A DNA stretch of 64,000 nucleotides from Candidatus Pelagibacter sp. GTDB lineage: Bacteria > Pseudomonadota > Alphaproteobacteria > Pelagibacterales > Pelagibacteraceae. Positions 1-8,232 of the stretch are shown piece by piece (position 1 is the stretch's first letter; every line of letters begins with the position of its first letter). The notes below the pieces were generated by a model. The model worked only from the letters and a program-made list of their open reading frames with translations, did not search any database and was not told the origin of the DNA. The stretch spans positions 1 through 64,000 of the forward strand of contig JAOLYI010000001.1 of NCBI GenBank assembly GCA_028343315.1. The letters run 5' to 3'. A program made the translations under genes and the position numbers.

Positions 1-783
1 AGACTTATTTGAAAAAGATCTTTATATAAAAAAAGAAATTTTAAATAAAAAAATCTCTTTTCATGTTCCTAATAAAACCACAAAATGGAGAATTAAAACC
101 TTTTATGAAAAAGAGCCAGAGACTTTAGAATGGATAGATGGTTTTGATGATGGAAAAAAATTATATTTTGGGATATTGGGGCTAACATTGGTCTGTATTC
201 AATTTATGCTGCATTAAAATATAGAAATATAGAGATTATTAGTTTTGAGCCATCTACTAATAATTTAAGAGTTCTAAGCAGAAATATTTCTATTAACAAC
301 TTAGAGGAAAAAATAAAAATTAATCAATTTCCTTTGAGTGATAAAACTAATGAATTTGCCTCAATGAATGAGTCTGAATTTATAGAAGGTTGGTCGATGG
401 GAACATTTGCTTATCAAAATGATTTTGAAGGAAAGAATTTTGTTCCAAAACAAAAATATAAAATTTTAGGTACCACTATAAACTTTCTATTAGACTCAAA
501 AATATTAAACACACCCAATTATATAAAAATTGATGTTGATGGAATTGAACACATGATACTAAAAGGGGCAGATAAGCATTTAGATAATAAAAATATTAAA
601 AGTGTGCTGATTGAGCTAAATGAAAACTTTAAAGATCAATTTGACACAGTATTAGGAATAATGAAAAATAATAATTTTAAAATTAAATTTAAAAAAAGAG
701 CGGATAATTTTTATGAAGATAATTCAACTGATGAAAAAGAAAATAAATTTTCTAAAACTTTTAATTACGTTTTTGAAAGATAA
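1..783 (+). pseudogene. FkbM-family methyltransferase, 5'-truncated by the window and frameshifted
   Basis: The gene enters the window already open in frame 2, which codes for an upstream FkbM-like stretch containing ETLEWIDGFDDGKK. It then continues in frame 1 with FWDIGANIGLYS (SAM-binding motif), FEPS, and near the end YIKIDVDGIEHMILKG, the FkbM signature. The frame change falls at a run of seven A (154-160). One extra A would restore a continuous protein, and the run also forms the heptamer A-AAA-AAA used in -1 slippage. The family usually O-methylates sugars or lipids. The stop overlaps the next start by one base. The gene may be truly broken, may be read by slippage, or may reflect a homopolymer sequencing error. 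An ATG at 334 would give only a C-terminal fragment without the SAM motif, so it is unlikely to be the real start. Confidence 0.75.
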
Positions 784-1409
784 TGAACTTAAAAATATTA
801 GATAATTTTTTGGAAAAGCAAGATCTTGAAGATATTTTATCTATAAGACTTAAAAAAATTACTAAAAATGAAATACGTGTGCATCATAATTCTATAGATA
901 AAAATAATAATATAAAAGCTGATTGTATAGAGCCAGAAATTCTAAGACGTTTGCAAAAAAATTACCACGATAAAGCAATGAATTTACTTAAGGATTTGAG
1001 TCCTCTAAAGGCAAAACTATATGATTATTCTGAGTTTCATATAATTGAAACTGGAGCTGATTATCAATTTCCTATACATGATGACACTCCTAATAAATTA
1101 TTAAGTGGAGTTATTTATATAAGTCCTGAAAAGAATAGCGGAACAATATTTTACGAAAACAAAAAAGGAGATGGAAAGCAAATGGTTGATTGGAAAGTAA
1201 ACCGAGCAGTTTTTTTTTCAAGAATTGAAAAAGAAACTTGGCATTCTTATAAAGGAGACGGTAAATCGAATAGAATTGCTTTAGTTTATAATTTGATGAC
1301 AAACAAAATTAAAGAAGTTTATAACATAGAGCAGAAAAGTTATTTGCTTGGTCAATTAAGATACAAATTAAATCCTTATATTTATAGGTTTTTTAAATTC
1401 ACAATTTAA
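783..1409 (+). CDS. 2OG-Fe(II) oxygenase family protein
   Basis: The 208-residue protein resembles the prolyl-4-hydroxylase-like 2-oxoglutarate/Fe(II) oxygenases. The iron ligands are probably H99 and D101 (HxD) with distal H154, followed by R164 as the 2-oxoglutarate-binding arginine, all within a predicted double-stranded beta-helix. Such enzymes hydroxylate small molecules, sugars or proteins; the substrate cannot be told from the sequence. The ATG overlaps the stop of the FkbM gene by one base, so the two are probably translated together and may modify the same surface molecule. No signal peptide is visible, so it is probably cytosolic. Confidence 0.75.
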   Translation: MNLKILDNFLEKQDLEDILSIRLKKITKNEIRVHHNSIDKNNNIKADCIEPEILRRLQKNYHDKAMNLLKDLSPLKAKLYDYSEFHIIETGADYQFPIHDDTPNKLLSGVIYISPEKNSGTIFYENKKGDGKQMVDWKVNRAVFFSRIEKETWHSYKGDGKSNRIALVYNLMTNKIKEVYNIEQKSYLLGQLRYKLNPYIYRFFKFTI

Positions 1410-1532
1410 TTTAATTAAGTTTTAGGTTTTTCTTTTTAAAATTACATCCATATTTACATATATACGAGATAAGAATAGAGTAAAATTAATGAGGTTATTA
1501 TCTAACAATGATTTTAAAAAATTAACATATTA

Positions 1533-2222
1533 ATGCAAGTCGTAATTTTAGCAGGGGGATTAGGTTCTAGACTTTCAGAGCACACAAAATTAATTCCTAA
1601 ACCAATGGTAAAAATATTAAATGTTCCAATAATTGAAAGGATTGTAAAATTTTACAATAAATTTGGATATAAAGATTTTTTAATTGCAAGCGGCTATAAG
1701 CATAAGATTATTAAAGAATATTTTAAAAAAAATTTAAAAAATTTAAACATCAAAGTCATTAACACTGGTCAAAAGGCAATGACTGGTGGAAGAGTTAAGA
1801 AAATGAAAAAATATATTGGAAAGAACAGGTTTATGTTAACGTATGGAGACGGTTTATCAAATGTCAATTTAAGTAAATTATTAAAGTTTCATACAAATTC
1901 AAAAAATTTTGTAACTCTTACGGCCGTAAGACCTCCAGCAAGATTTGGAGGAATAAAAATTTCAGGTAAAAAAGTAAAATACTTTAAAGAAAAATCTAAT
2001 TTAGATGAGGGTTGGATAAATGGTGGTTTTTTTGTTATGGAACCAGAAATTTTTAAATTTATAAAAAATGACCAAACCATTCTTGAGCGGTATCCTTTAG
2101 AAAAGATTTGTAAAACAAAAAAATTAGGTGCTTATAAACATTATGGATTATGGCAATGTATGGATACGATAAGAGATAAAAAAATATTAGAAAATTTAGT
2201 AAAGAATAGTTTTTTAAAATAG
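1533..2222 (+). CDS. Sugar-1-phosphate nucleotidyltransferase, glucose-1-phosphate cytidylyltransferase-like
   Basis: The N-terminus has the nucleotide-binding loop ILAGGLGSRL (residues 5-14) and the PKPM motif with K23. TGQKAMTGGRVKK, then MLTYGDG with metal-binding D106, and WQCMDTIRD near the C-terminus follow the pattern of RfbF-type glucose-1-phosphate cytidylyltransferases, which make CDP-glucose for deoxysugars. At 229 residues it is a little shorter than typical family members of about 255. The following SDR gene starts three bases after the stop, so the pair probably makes one activated sugar. The exact nucleotide and sugar are inferred from similarity of motifs only. Confidence 0.75.
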   Translation: MQVVILAGGLGSRLSEHTKLIPKPMVKILNVPIIERIVKFYNKFGYKDFLIASGYKHKIIKEYFKKNLKNLNIKVINTGQKAMTGGRVKKMKKYIGKNRFMLTYGDGLSNVNLSKLLKFHTNSKNFVTLTAVRPPARFGGIKISGKKVKYFKEKSNLDEGWINGGFFVMEPEIFKFIKNDQTILERYPLEKICKTKKLGAYKHYGLWQCMDTIRDKKILENLVKNSFLK

Positions 2223-2224
2223 CT

Positions 2225-3121
2225 GTGAATAAAAATATCTTAGTTATTGGCGGCACAGGATTTATTGGATCTAATCTTTTAAAAAAACTTAATCCAATTA
2301 AATATAATTTAAATTCAATTTCAAGCAAACTTCCTTTGAAAGAAAAAAAAATAAAAGGAGTAAATTACATTCGACTAGATATTTCAAAGAAAAAAGATTT
2401 TATAAAATTAAAAAAACTTAACTTTGATGTAGCTATTAACCTTGGCGGGTATGTCGATCATTCGAAAATAAAAAAAACTTTTAAAAGTCATTTTGGAGGA
2501 ACTAAAAATTTAGTAAATTACTTTAATAAAAAAAAATTAAAACTATTTATTCAAATTGGAAGTAGCTTAGAGTATGGAAATGTTAGTTCACCACAAAAAG
2601 AAAGCTCAAAATGTAAACCTAGAGGTAATTATGGGTTAGCAAAATATAAAGCTAGCAAATATCTTGTAAATTTTAGAAATTTAAAATTTCGTTATTTAAT
2701 TTTAAGATTGTATCAAGTTTATGGTCCTCATCAGGATACATCAAGATTAATTCCGCAAGTAATCACATCATGTATAGATAAAAAGAAATTTTCTTGCACG
2801 GATGGTAAGCAACTAAGAGATTTTTTGTATATTGAAGATTTTATTAATTTAATTTTAAAAATTTTAAAATCTAAAAAAATAGAAAACAATGTCTATAATG
2901 TAGGGTGTGGAAAGCCGGTTACTATAAAACTTATCATTCAAAAAATTCATCAAAAGATAAAAAAAGGCAAACCTTTATTTGGCAACATTAAAATGAGAAA
3001 AGATGAAATTTTAAAATTATATCCAAGCATCAATAAGATAAAAAAAAAATTTAAATGGTCACCAAAAACAAATATTGATAAAGGCTTAAACAAAACAATT
3101 CAGTTTTACAGAAATAATTAA
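2225..3121 (+). CDS. NAD(P)-dependent nucleotide-sugar epimerase/dehydratase (extended SDR)
   Basis: This is a 298-residue extended short-chain dehydrogenase. The Rossmann motif GGTGFIG is at residues 9-15, the catalytic pair Y136 and K140 lies in YGLAK, and the serine is in GSSLEYG (112-118). RLYQVYGP and RDFLYIED are typical of nucleotide-sugar epimerases and reductases. It starts with GTG, two bases after the cytidylyltransferase stop. A role in finishing a CDP-linked sugar is likely from the neighbour, but a 4,6-dehydratase is not seen in the window, so the pathway may be completed upstream. Confidence 0.75.
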   Translation: MNKNILVIGGTGFIGSNLLKKLNPIKYNLNSISSKLPLKEKKIKGVNYIRLDISKKKDFIKLKKLNFDVAINLGGYVDHSKIKKTFKSHFGGTKNLVNYFNKKKLKLFIQIGSSLEYGNVSSPQKESSKCKPRGNYGLAKYKASKYLVNFRNLKFRYLILRLYQVYGPHQDTSRLIPQVITSCIDKKKFSCTDGKQLRDFLYIEDFINLILKILKSKKIENNVYNVGCGKPVTIKLIIQKIHQKIKKGKPLFGNIKMRKDEILKLYPSINKIKKKFKWSPKTNIDKGLNKTIQFYRNN

Positions 3122-3124
3122 TTT

Positions 3125-3886
3125 ATGAGAGATTTGATTAGTATAATTATGAATTGTAAAAATGGTGAAATATATTTAAAAAAAAGTATATCTAGCATAA
3201 TTTCTCAAACATATAAAAATTGGGAGTTAATTTTTTATGATAATTGCTCTAAAGACTCAAGTATCTCTATTGCTAGATCTTTTAAAAATAAAAAAATTAA
3301 AATATTTAAAGCAAGAAAATCTCTTAAATTATATGAAGCCAGAAATGAGGCTGTAAAGCTTGCAAATGGAAAATATATTACTTTTTTAGATACAGATGAT
3401 TATTGGAATAAAAAAAAACTTTTGATACAGATACAATTTCTAAAAAAAGAAAAATTAAGATTTTGCTACACTAACTATTACTGCCTGTTTAAAAAAAAAA
3501 AAAAAATATACACCAAAAGAAAAAAAAAAGAAATCACCACACAAAGCTTGTTAGAGGATTACAATATTGGTGTGATAACGGTAATGATAGAAAAGAAATT
3601 ACTTTTACAAAATAAATTTAATAACAAATTTGATATAATAGGTGATTTTGATCTTTTTATTAAATTGAGTGAGATGTTACAAATTGGCTATATACACAAA
3701 CCTCTTGCGACTTACAGATTACATGCTTTGAGCCTTTCACAAAAAAAAAAATCAATTTATATTAATGAATTAAACTATTGGATAAAAAAAAATATGTCTA
3801 AATTAAAGAAAAAAAAACTCTCTATTGATAAAATAAAAATTTTTTTAATTAAATTAAAAATTAAATCTTTTTTTAATATAAATTAA
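3125..3886 (+). CDS. Glycosyltransferase family 2
   Basis: The N-terminal GT-A domain has ISIIMNCKNGEIYLKKSISS, the usual GT2 opening, and the metal-binding DTDD motif at residues 89-92. It probably adds a sugar to a surface glycan at the inner face of the cytoplasmic membrane. No membrane helix is visible, and at 253 residues the length is normal for a short GT2. Lysines 123-127 are coded by an uninterrupted run of 16 A (3491-3506), with more A-tracts close by, so the reading frame depends on the length of that run. The start is three bases after the SDR stop. Confidence 0.8.
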   Translation: MRDLISIIMNCKNGEIYLKKSISSIISQTYKNWELIFYDNCSKDSSISIARSFKNKKIKIFKARKSLKLYEARNEAVKLANGKYITFLDTDDYWNKKKLLIQIQFLKKEKLRFCYTNYYCLFKKKKKIYTKRKKKEITTQSLLEDYNIGVITVMIEKKLLLQNKFNNKFDIIGDFDLFIKLSEMLQIGYIHKPLATYRLHALSLSQKKKSIYINELNYWIKKNMSKLKKKKLSIDKIKIFLIKLKIKSFFNIN

Positions 3887-3917
3887 TAATATTTTTATAT
3901 ATTATTGTTTTAGAAAT

Positions 3918-4874
3918 ATGAAAAATAATACAATTTTACAAAATTATATAAATGACGGATACGTTATAAGTAAAAATTTACTAGAAGATAATGAAATCCT
4001 ATCACTTCGGAAAGAATTTGATGAAGAGTTTGTGGATCAAAATGAAAATGAGGGTGTCAGCCGACTTTTAGATGATTTTAAAAATCCTGAATTAGCAAAA
4101 AAAATTATAAAAATTTTTAGTAGCAATCATCTTAAAAAGATAAAGGTTAAATTAGAAGAATTGAGCAAAAGTCGAGTATCGCTTTTGCCTCCGTTCGAGG
4201 TGCATAAGAATTACCACGTTAACTTAAGAGAATTTCATGGTTGGCATAGAGATTGCGGAGGAGAAATGAGATATGATTATTGTAAAAATATTTTATCTAA
4301 AAAAAATTATTTATTTTCAAAAGTAGGCATTTATTTACAAAATAATGGTGATTATGGGGGAAGCATTGACGTTATAAAAACATCGCACCGAAATTTTTCA
4401 AAATTTAAAGTTTTAATAAGAAAAATTAAAAATATACCTTTAAAGACAATTTTTTTTTTACATAAATTTTTTAAGAAGCTTTACTTATTAATTCCTGAGT
4501 CTTTTTTTATGTTCATGTTAAATGGAAAAAAACTTTTTCCTCAAAAAGGTTCTGCAGTTTTTTTTGATAGTAGAATAATTCATAGAGGTAGTCCAATATC
4601 TAAAAAAAATCTTAATGATGTAAAATTTATCAGCGGTAAATATAAAGCTTTTTTGCCAAAAATTTTTGATAAATACTCTATTTATTGTCACTTCGGATCA
4701 ACCGAAGCGGTTGACTCCTATATGTTTGATAGATTAAAGAGGGCTGGCAATTCTGATGAACTTAAAAGATGGATTAAGCAAATTAAATTTATTTCAGAGT
4801 ATGATATGAGTTTGGCCGATGAAATTAACCTGATAATTGATCCAATTAAAAAAAAATATAGTAAATATTTGTAA
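3918..4874 (+). CDS. Phytanoyl-CoA dioxygenase (PhyH)-like 2OG oxygenase
   Basis: The 318-residue protein has the PhyH-type iron site: H110 and D112 in GWHRDCGG, with distal H222 in SRIIHRGSP. GIYLQNNGDYGGSIDVIKTSH matches the central family segment. These enzymes hydroxylate acyl chains or small metabolites with 2-oxoglutarate and O2. A hydrophobic stretch around residues 175-205 lies between the iron-binding segments and could touch a membrane or a lipid substrate. It is the last gene before the tRNA-Val and 5S genes and the second 2OG oxygenase in this cluster. The substrate is unknown. Confidence 0.7.
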   Translation: MKNNTILQNYINDGYVISKNLLEDNEILSLRKEFDEEFVDQNENEGVSRLLDDFKNPELAKKIIKIFSSNHLKKIKVKLEELSKSRVSLLPPFEVHKNYHVNLREFHGWHRDCGGEMRYDYCKNILSKKNYLFSKVGIYLQNNGDYGGSIDVIKTSHRNFSKFKVLIRKIKNIPLKTIFFLHKFFKKLYLLIPESFFMFMLNGKKLFPQKGSAVFFDSRIIHRGSPISKKNLNDVKFISGKYKAFLPKIFDKYSIYCHFGSTEAVDSYMFDRLKRAGNSDELKRWIKQIKFISEYDMSLADEINLIIDPIKKKYSKYL

Positions 4875-4896
4875 AGGTTTTAATTTAAAATAAAAA

Positions 4897-4971
4897 GGGC
4901 GTGTAGTTCAGTGGTAGAACGCTACGTTGACATCGTAGAGGTCATAAGTTCAATTCTTATCACGCCCACCA
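4897..4971 (+). tRNA. tRNA-Val(GAC)
   Basis: A full cloverleaf can be drawn. The acceptor arm GGGCGTG pairs with CACGCCC, the anticodon stem CTACG pairs with CGTAG around the loop TTGACAT (anticodon GAC), and the T-arm has TTCAATT. The CCA end is encoded. It lies between the surface-gene region and the 5S rRNA. Confidence 0.95.
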
Positions 4972-5037
4972 AATGATTGCTAATTAGGCCAAAAATTCTA
5001 TCTTTACTTCTTAAACGTAAAACACTATAAATCACTT

Positions 5038-5153
5038 GCCTGGTAATTATTGCGAAGGGGCCACACCCGATCCCATTCCGAACTCGGAAGTTAAGTCCTT
5101 CAGCGCCGATGGTACTTTGTCTTAAGATATGGAAGAGTAGGACGTTGCCAGGC
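5038..5153 (+). rRNA. rrf: 5S ribosomal RNA
   Basis: The ends GCCTGG and CCAGGC pair to form helix I. The interior has the conserved 5S segments CACACCCGATCCCATTCCGAA and CTCGGAAGTTAAG, and GCGCCGATGGTACT. The length of about 116 bases is normal. No 16S or 23S is beside it: a tRNA-Val and surface genes lie upstream and rpmJ starts ten bases downstream. A split rRNA operon fits what is known for SAR11. Confidence 0.95.
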
Positions 5154-5163
5154 TTTATTAATT

Positions 5164-5289
5164 ATGAAAATAGCTAGTTCATTAAAATCATTAAAAAAAA
5201 GAGACCTAAACTCTAAACTAGTTAAACGTAGAGGAAAACTTTACGTGATAAATAAAAAAAATCCAAAATTTAAAGCTCGTCAAGGCTAA
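5164..5289 (+). CDS. rpmJ: 50S ribosomal protein L36
   Basis: This 41-residue basic protein ([14 protein letters not shown] at the start, [10 protein letters not shown] at the end) is the longer L36 form, which lacks the four zinc ligands of the short form. It is part of the large ribosomal subunit. The gene begins ten bases after the 5S rRNA, so it may be transcribed from the 5S promoter, and it is followed two bases later by a small membrane protein gene. Confidence 0.92.
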   Translation: MKIASSLKSLKKRDLNSKLVKRRGKLYVINKKNPKFKARQG

Positions 5290-5291
5290 TA

Positions 5292-5402
5292 ATGAGCGAG
5301 CAAGATTTCAAAAAAACTTACAATGGTTTCACCAAATTTGTACTATGGGGAACGATTGCAGTCATTGCGGTATTAGTGATACTAGCAATAACCTTACTTT
5401 AA
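5292..5402 (+). CDS. aa3-type cytochrome c oxidase subunit IV-like small membrane protein
   Basis: This is a 36-residue protein: a short polar N-terminus (MSEQDFKKTYNGFTKF) and one membrane helix of about 20 residues (VLWGTIAVIAVLVILAITLL). Size and pattern fit the bacterial aa3 oxidase subunit IV family, single-helix proteins of terminal oxidases. In alphaproteobacteria such a gene commonly lies just before the transhydrogenase genes, as here. The start is two bases after the rpmJ stop. The assignment rests on the pattern and context. Confidence 0.7.
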   Translation: MSEQDFKKTYNGFTKFVLWGTIAVIAVLVILAITLL

Positions 5403-5420
5403 AATTTAAAAATTAATAAA

Positions 5421-6515
5421 ATGATAGTCGGTTCAATTAAAGAAAACACAGCATTAGAAAAAAGGGTTTCAATTACTCCTGAGTCTGCAAAAAACATTAT
5501 TGGTCTTGGATTAAAAGTATGTGTTGAGAAAGACTATGCACTTCATCTTGGAATTCACGATATTGAATATAAAAATTTTGGAGTTGAAATAAAAAATTCA
5601 TCGTCAGAGGTATTAAAATCAAGCGATTTAATTGCGAAGGTCAATTGTCCTTCTGAGGACGAAATCAATTTTTTAAAAAAGGATACAATTTTAATTGGTA
5701 TGCTTAATCCATCAAAAAATAAAAATGACATCGATAAAATTATAAATAAAAAAATTAAGCCTTTTTCTTTAGAATTATTGCCCAGAATTACTAGAGCTCA
5801 GTCAATGGACGTTTTGTCTTCTCAATCAAATTTAGCTGGTTATAGAGCAGTAGTTGATTGCGTCGCAGAATTTCAGAAGGCAGTACCTATGATGATGACA
5901 GCAGCCGGCACTGTGCCCGCAGCTAAAGTTTTAGTTATTGGGGCAGGTGTTGCAGGTTTACAAGCTATTGCTACCGCTAAAAGATTGGGTGCAATTGTTT
6001 CAGCGACAGATGTAAGAGCAGCATCAAAAGAACAAGTAGAAAGCTTAGGTGGAAAATTTTTAACAGTTGAACAATCCGAGGATATGGAAACTGCTGGTGG
6101 ATATGCAAAAGAGGCTTCAGATGATTATAAAAAAAAACAAGCTGAGATGATAAAGGATGCTTTGAAAAAAAATGATATAGTTATATGCACGGCATTGATA
6201 CCTGGAAAATCTGCACCCAGAATTTTAAATGAAGAATTAGTAAAACTGATGAAACCTGGGTCTATTGTTTATGATTTGGCAGCAGAACAAGGAGGGAATT
6301 CTGCATTTTCAGAGGCAGGAAAAATTAACATCGTTCAAGGGATTAAAGTAATAGGAGTGAAAAATTTAATGAATAGCTTACCACTTACTGCTTCCAGCTT
6401 GTATGCTAAAAACTTATTTAGCTTCATACGTAATTTGTATAGTAAGGAAAAAAAAGATTTTAATATTAACTTAGAAGACGAAATAATTGAAAAGTCGTTA
6501 ATTAAAGAGGTTTAA
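5421..6515 (+). CDS. pntAA: NAD(P) transhydrogenase subunit alpha part 1
   Basis: The 364-residue soluble NAD(H)-binding domain I of proton-translocating transhydrogenase. The start has the alanine-dehydrogenase-like EKRVSITPESAKNI. The NAD Rossmann motif is VIGAGVAGLQAIATAKRLGA, followed by TDVRAASKEQVESLGGKF. Hydride passes here between NADH and NADP+, driven by proton entry, to supply NADPH. The three-polypeptide arrangement (pntAA, pntAB, pntB) is common in alphaproteobacteria. pntAB follows after two bases. Confidence 0.95.
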   Translation: MIVGSIKENTALEKRVSITPESAKNIIGLGLKVCVEKDYALHLGIHDIEYKNFGVEIKNSSSEVLKSSDLIAKVNCPSEDEINFLKKDTILIGMLNPSKNKNDIDKIINKKIKPFSLELLPRITRAQSMDVLSSQSNLAGYRAVVDCVAEFQKAVPMMMTAAGTVPAAKVLVIGAGVAGLQAIATAKRLGAIVSATDVRAASKEQVESLGGKFLTVEQSEDMETAGGYAKEASDDYKKKQAEMIKDALKKNDIVICTALIPGKSAPRILNEELVKLMKPGSIVYDLAAEQGGNSAFSEAGKINIVQGIKVIGVKNLMNSLPLTASSLYAKNLFSFIRNLYSKEKKDFNINLEDEIIEKSLIKEV

Positions 6516-6517
6516 AC

Positions 6518-6829
6518 ATGGAAATAGATCCTTTTATATTTAGGTTGAGTATATTCATTTTGTCAATTTTTATTGGCTATTATGTCGTTTGGAGTGTTAC
6601 GCCATCTCTTCATACACCTTTAATGTCTGTTACAAACGCTATTTCATCAGTGATCATTGTTGGAGCCATCATCGCAGCCTTAGCTGGATCATCAGAGGAT
6701 GTTTTTAGTACATCAAGTACTTTTGGGTTTATTGCTATTGTATTAGCAGCAATAAATATTTTTGGAGGATTTTTAGTAACTCAAAGAATGCTTCAAATGT
6801 ATAAAAAAAAGAAAGATAAAAAGAAATGA
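6518..6829 (+). CDS. pntAB: NAD(P) transhydrogenase subunit alpha part 2
   Basis: This 103-residue membrane protein has three to four hydrophobic helices and a lysine-rich C-terminus. The helix segment VTNAISSVIIVGAI and the end FGGFLVTQRMLQMYKKK are characteristic of the alpha-chain membrane domain II. It forms part of the proton channel with PntB. Its stop overlaps the pntB start by four bases (ATGA). Confidence 0.94.
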   Translation: MEIDPFIFRLSIFILSIFIGYYVVWSVTPSLHTPLMSVTNAISSVIIVGAIIAALAGSSEDVFSTSSTFGFIAIVLAAINIFGGFLVTQRMLQMYKKKKDKKK

Positions 6830-8232
6830 TATCTGCAAATTTATCAGCAATTTTTTATTTAATATCTGGAATATTATTTATCCTTGCATTAAGGGGACTG
6901 TCATCACCAGACACATCAAGACAGGGAAATTATTTTGGTATCGCAGGAATGATTATCGCTATTGTTGTAACATTCTTATCAATTGGTAATTTATCCACTA
7001 CATTAGTTTATGTAATAATTTTTCTAGTTATTGGCGGAGCAATCGGTGCTTTTATAGCTTTTAAGATTCCGATGACAGCAATGCCAGAGTTAGTAGCAGG
7101 TTTTCATAGTTTAGTCGGTTTAGCAGCTGTTTTAGTAGCAATATCAGCCTTTTTAAATCCAGAGGCTTTTAGTTTAGGCATTGTTGGGGGTATTAAACTT
7201 GCAAGTCTAATTGAAATGTCTATTGGCGCGGCAGTAGGGGCAATCACTTTTTCAGGTTCTATAATAGCTTTTTTAAAATTAAAAGGGATAATGTCTGGTT
7301 CTCCAATTACATTTCGCGGTCAACATTTTTTAAATTTAATACTCGGCATAGGTATTTTTGTTTTAATTTTTTATCTATGCAAAACTCAGTCAGCAAATAT
7401 TTTTTGGACAGTTGTCATAATTTCATTTTTAGTTGGTGTTTTACTAATTATACCTATTGGCGGAGCAGATATGCCTGTAGTAATTTCAATGCTCAATTCT
7501 TACTCTGGTTGGGCCGCAGCTGGAATAGGCTTTACATTAGAAAATACTGCCTTAATTATAACGGGAGCACTTGTTGGATCCTCTGGAGCAATACTTTCAT
7601 ACATAATGTGTAAAGCCATGAACAGGTCTTTTATTAGTGTAATACTTGGTGGTTTTGGCGCAGATAATTCTACTGATGACTCAAAAGAAAAGAAAGATCA
7701 AAAACCTGTTAAAAGTGGCAATGCAGAAGATGCAGCTTTTTTAATGAAAAACGCTTCGTCAGTTATCATAGTTCCAGGTTATGGTATGGCCGTTGCTCAA
7801 GCTCAGCATGCTGTTCGAGAAATGGTAGATAAATTAAAAAAGAATGATATTAAAGTTACATACGCAATCCATCCGGTTGCCGGTAGAATGCCTGGGCACA
7901 TGAATGTTCTGCTAGCTGAGGCAAATGTTCCTTACGACGAGGTTTTTGAACTGGAGGATATAAATAATGATTTTGCTAACTCTGATGTTGCATTTGTAAT
8001 TGGAGCCAATGATGTAACAAATCCTGTAGCAAAAACAGATCCTAAAAGCCCAATATTTGGAATGCCGGTACTTGATGTTGAAAAATGTAAGTCCGTATTA
8101 TTTGTGAAAAGAAGTTTATCACCTGGATACGCCGGTATAGATAATGAACTTTTTTATAAAGACAATACTTTAATGTTATTTGCTGACGCTAAAAAAATGA
8201 CAGAGGATATTGTTAAAAATTTAGATAAATGA
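6826..8232 (+). CDS. pntB: NAD(P) transhydrogenase subunit beta
   Basis: At 468 residues this is normal length. Residues 1 to about 270 form eight or nine membrane helices including AMPELVAGFHSLVGLAA. The C-terminal third is the NADP(H)-binding domain III, with VPGYGMAVAQAQHAVREM, HPVAGRMPGHMNVLLAEA and GANDVTNPVAKTDPKSP. It forms the proton path and binds NADP(H). It overlaps pntAB upstream and the transaldolase gene downstream (four bases), so all are probably one transcript. Confidence 0.95.
   Translation: MISANLSAIFYLISGILFILALRGLSSPDTSRQGNYFGIAGMIIAIVVTFLSIGNLSTTLVYVIIFLVIGGAIGAFIAFKIPMTAMPELVAGFHSLVGLAAVLVAISAFLNPEAFSLGIVGGIKLASLIEMSIGAAVGAITFSGSIIAFLKLKGIMSGSPITFRGQHFLNLILGIGIFVLIFYLCKTQSANIFWTVVIISFLVGVLLIIPIGGADMPVVISMLNSYSGWAAAGIGFTLENTALIITGALVGSSGAILSYIMCKAMNRSFISVILGGFGADNSTDDSKEKKDQKPVKSGNAEDAAFLMKNASSVIIVPGYGMAVAQAQHAVREMVDKLKKNDIKVTYAIHPVAGRMPGHMNVLLAEANVPYDEVFELEDINNDFANSDVAFVIGANDVTNPVAKTDPKSPIFGMPVLDVEKCKSVLFVKRSLSPGYAGIDNELFYKDNTLMLFADAKKMTEDIVKNLDK

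Larger units (their letters stand above)
1..4874. other. End of a hypervariable surface-polysaccharide region
   Basis: Six consecutive plus-strand genes of cell-surface type (methyltransferase, two oxygenases, nucleotidyltransferase, sugar SDR, glycosyltransferase) fill this stretch, which is even more A-rich than the rest of the window. It ends at a tRNA-Val and an isolated 5S rRNA gene, after which core genes begin. Published SAR11 genome comparisons describe a large hypervariable region of surface genes between 23S and 5S rRNA. The 23S gene is outside this window, so the match is an inference from the right-hand edge only. Confidence 0.7.
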
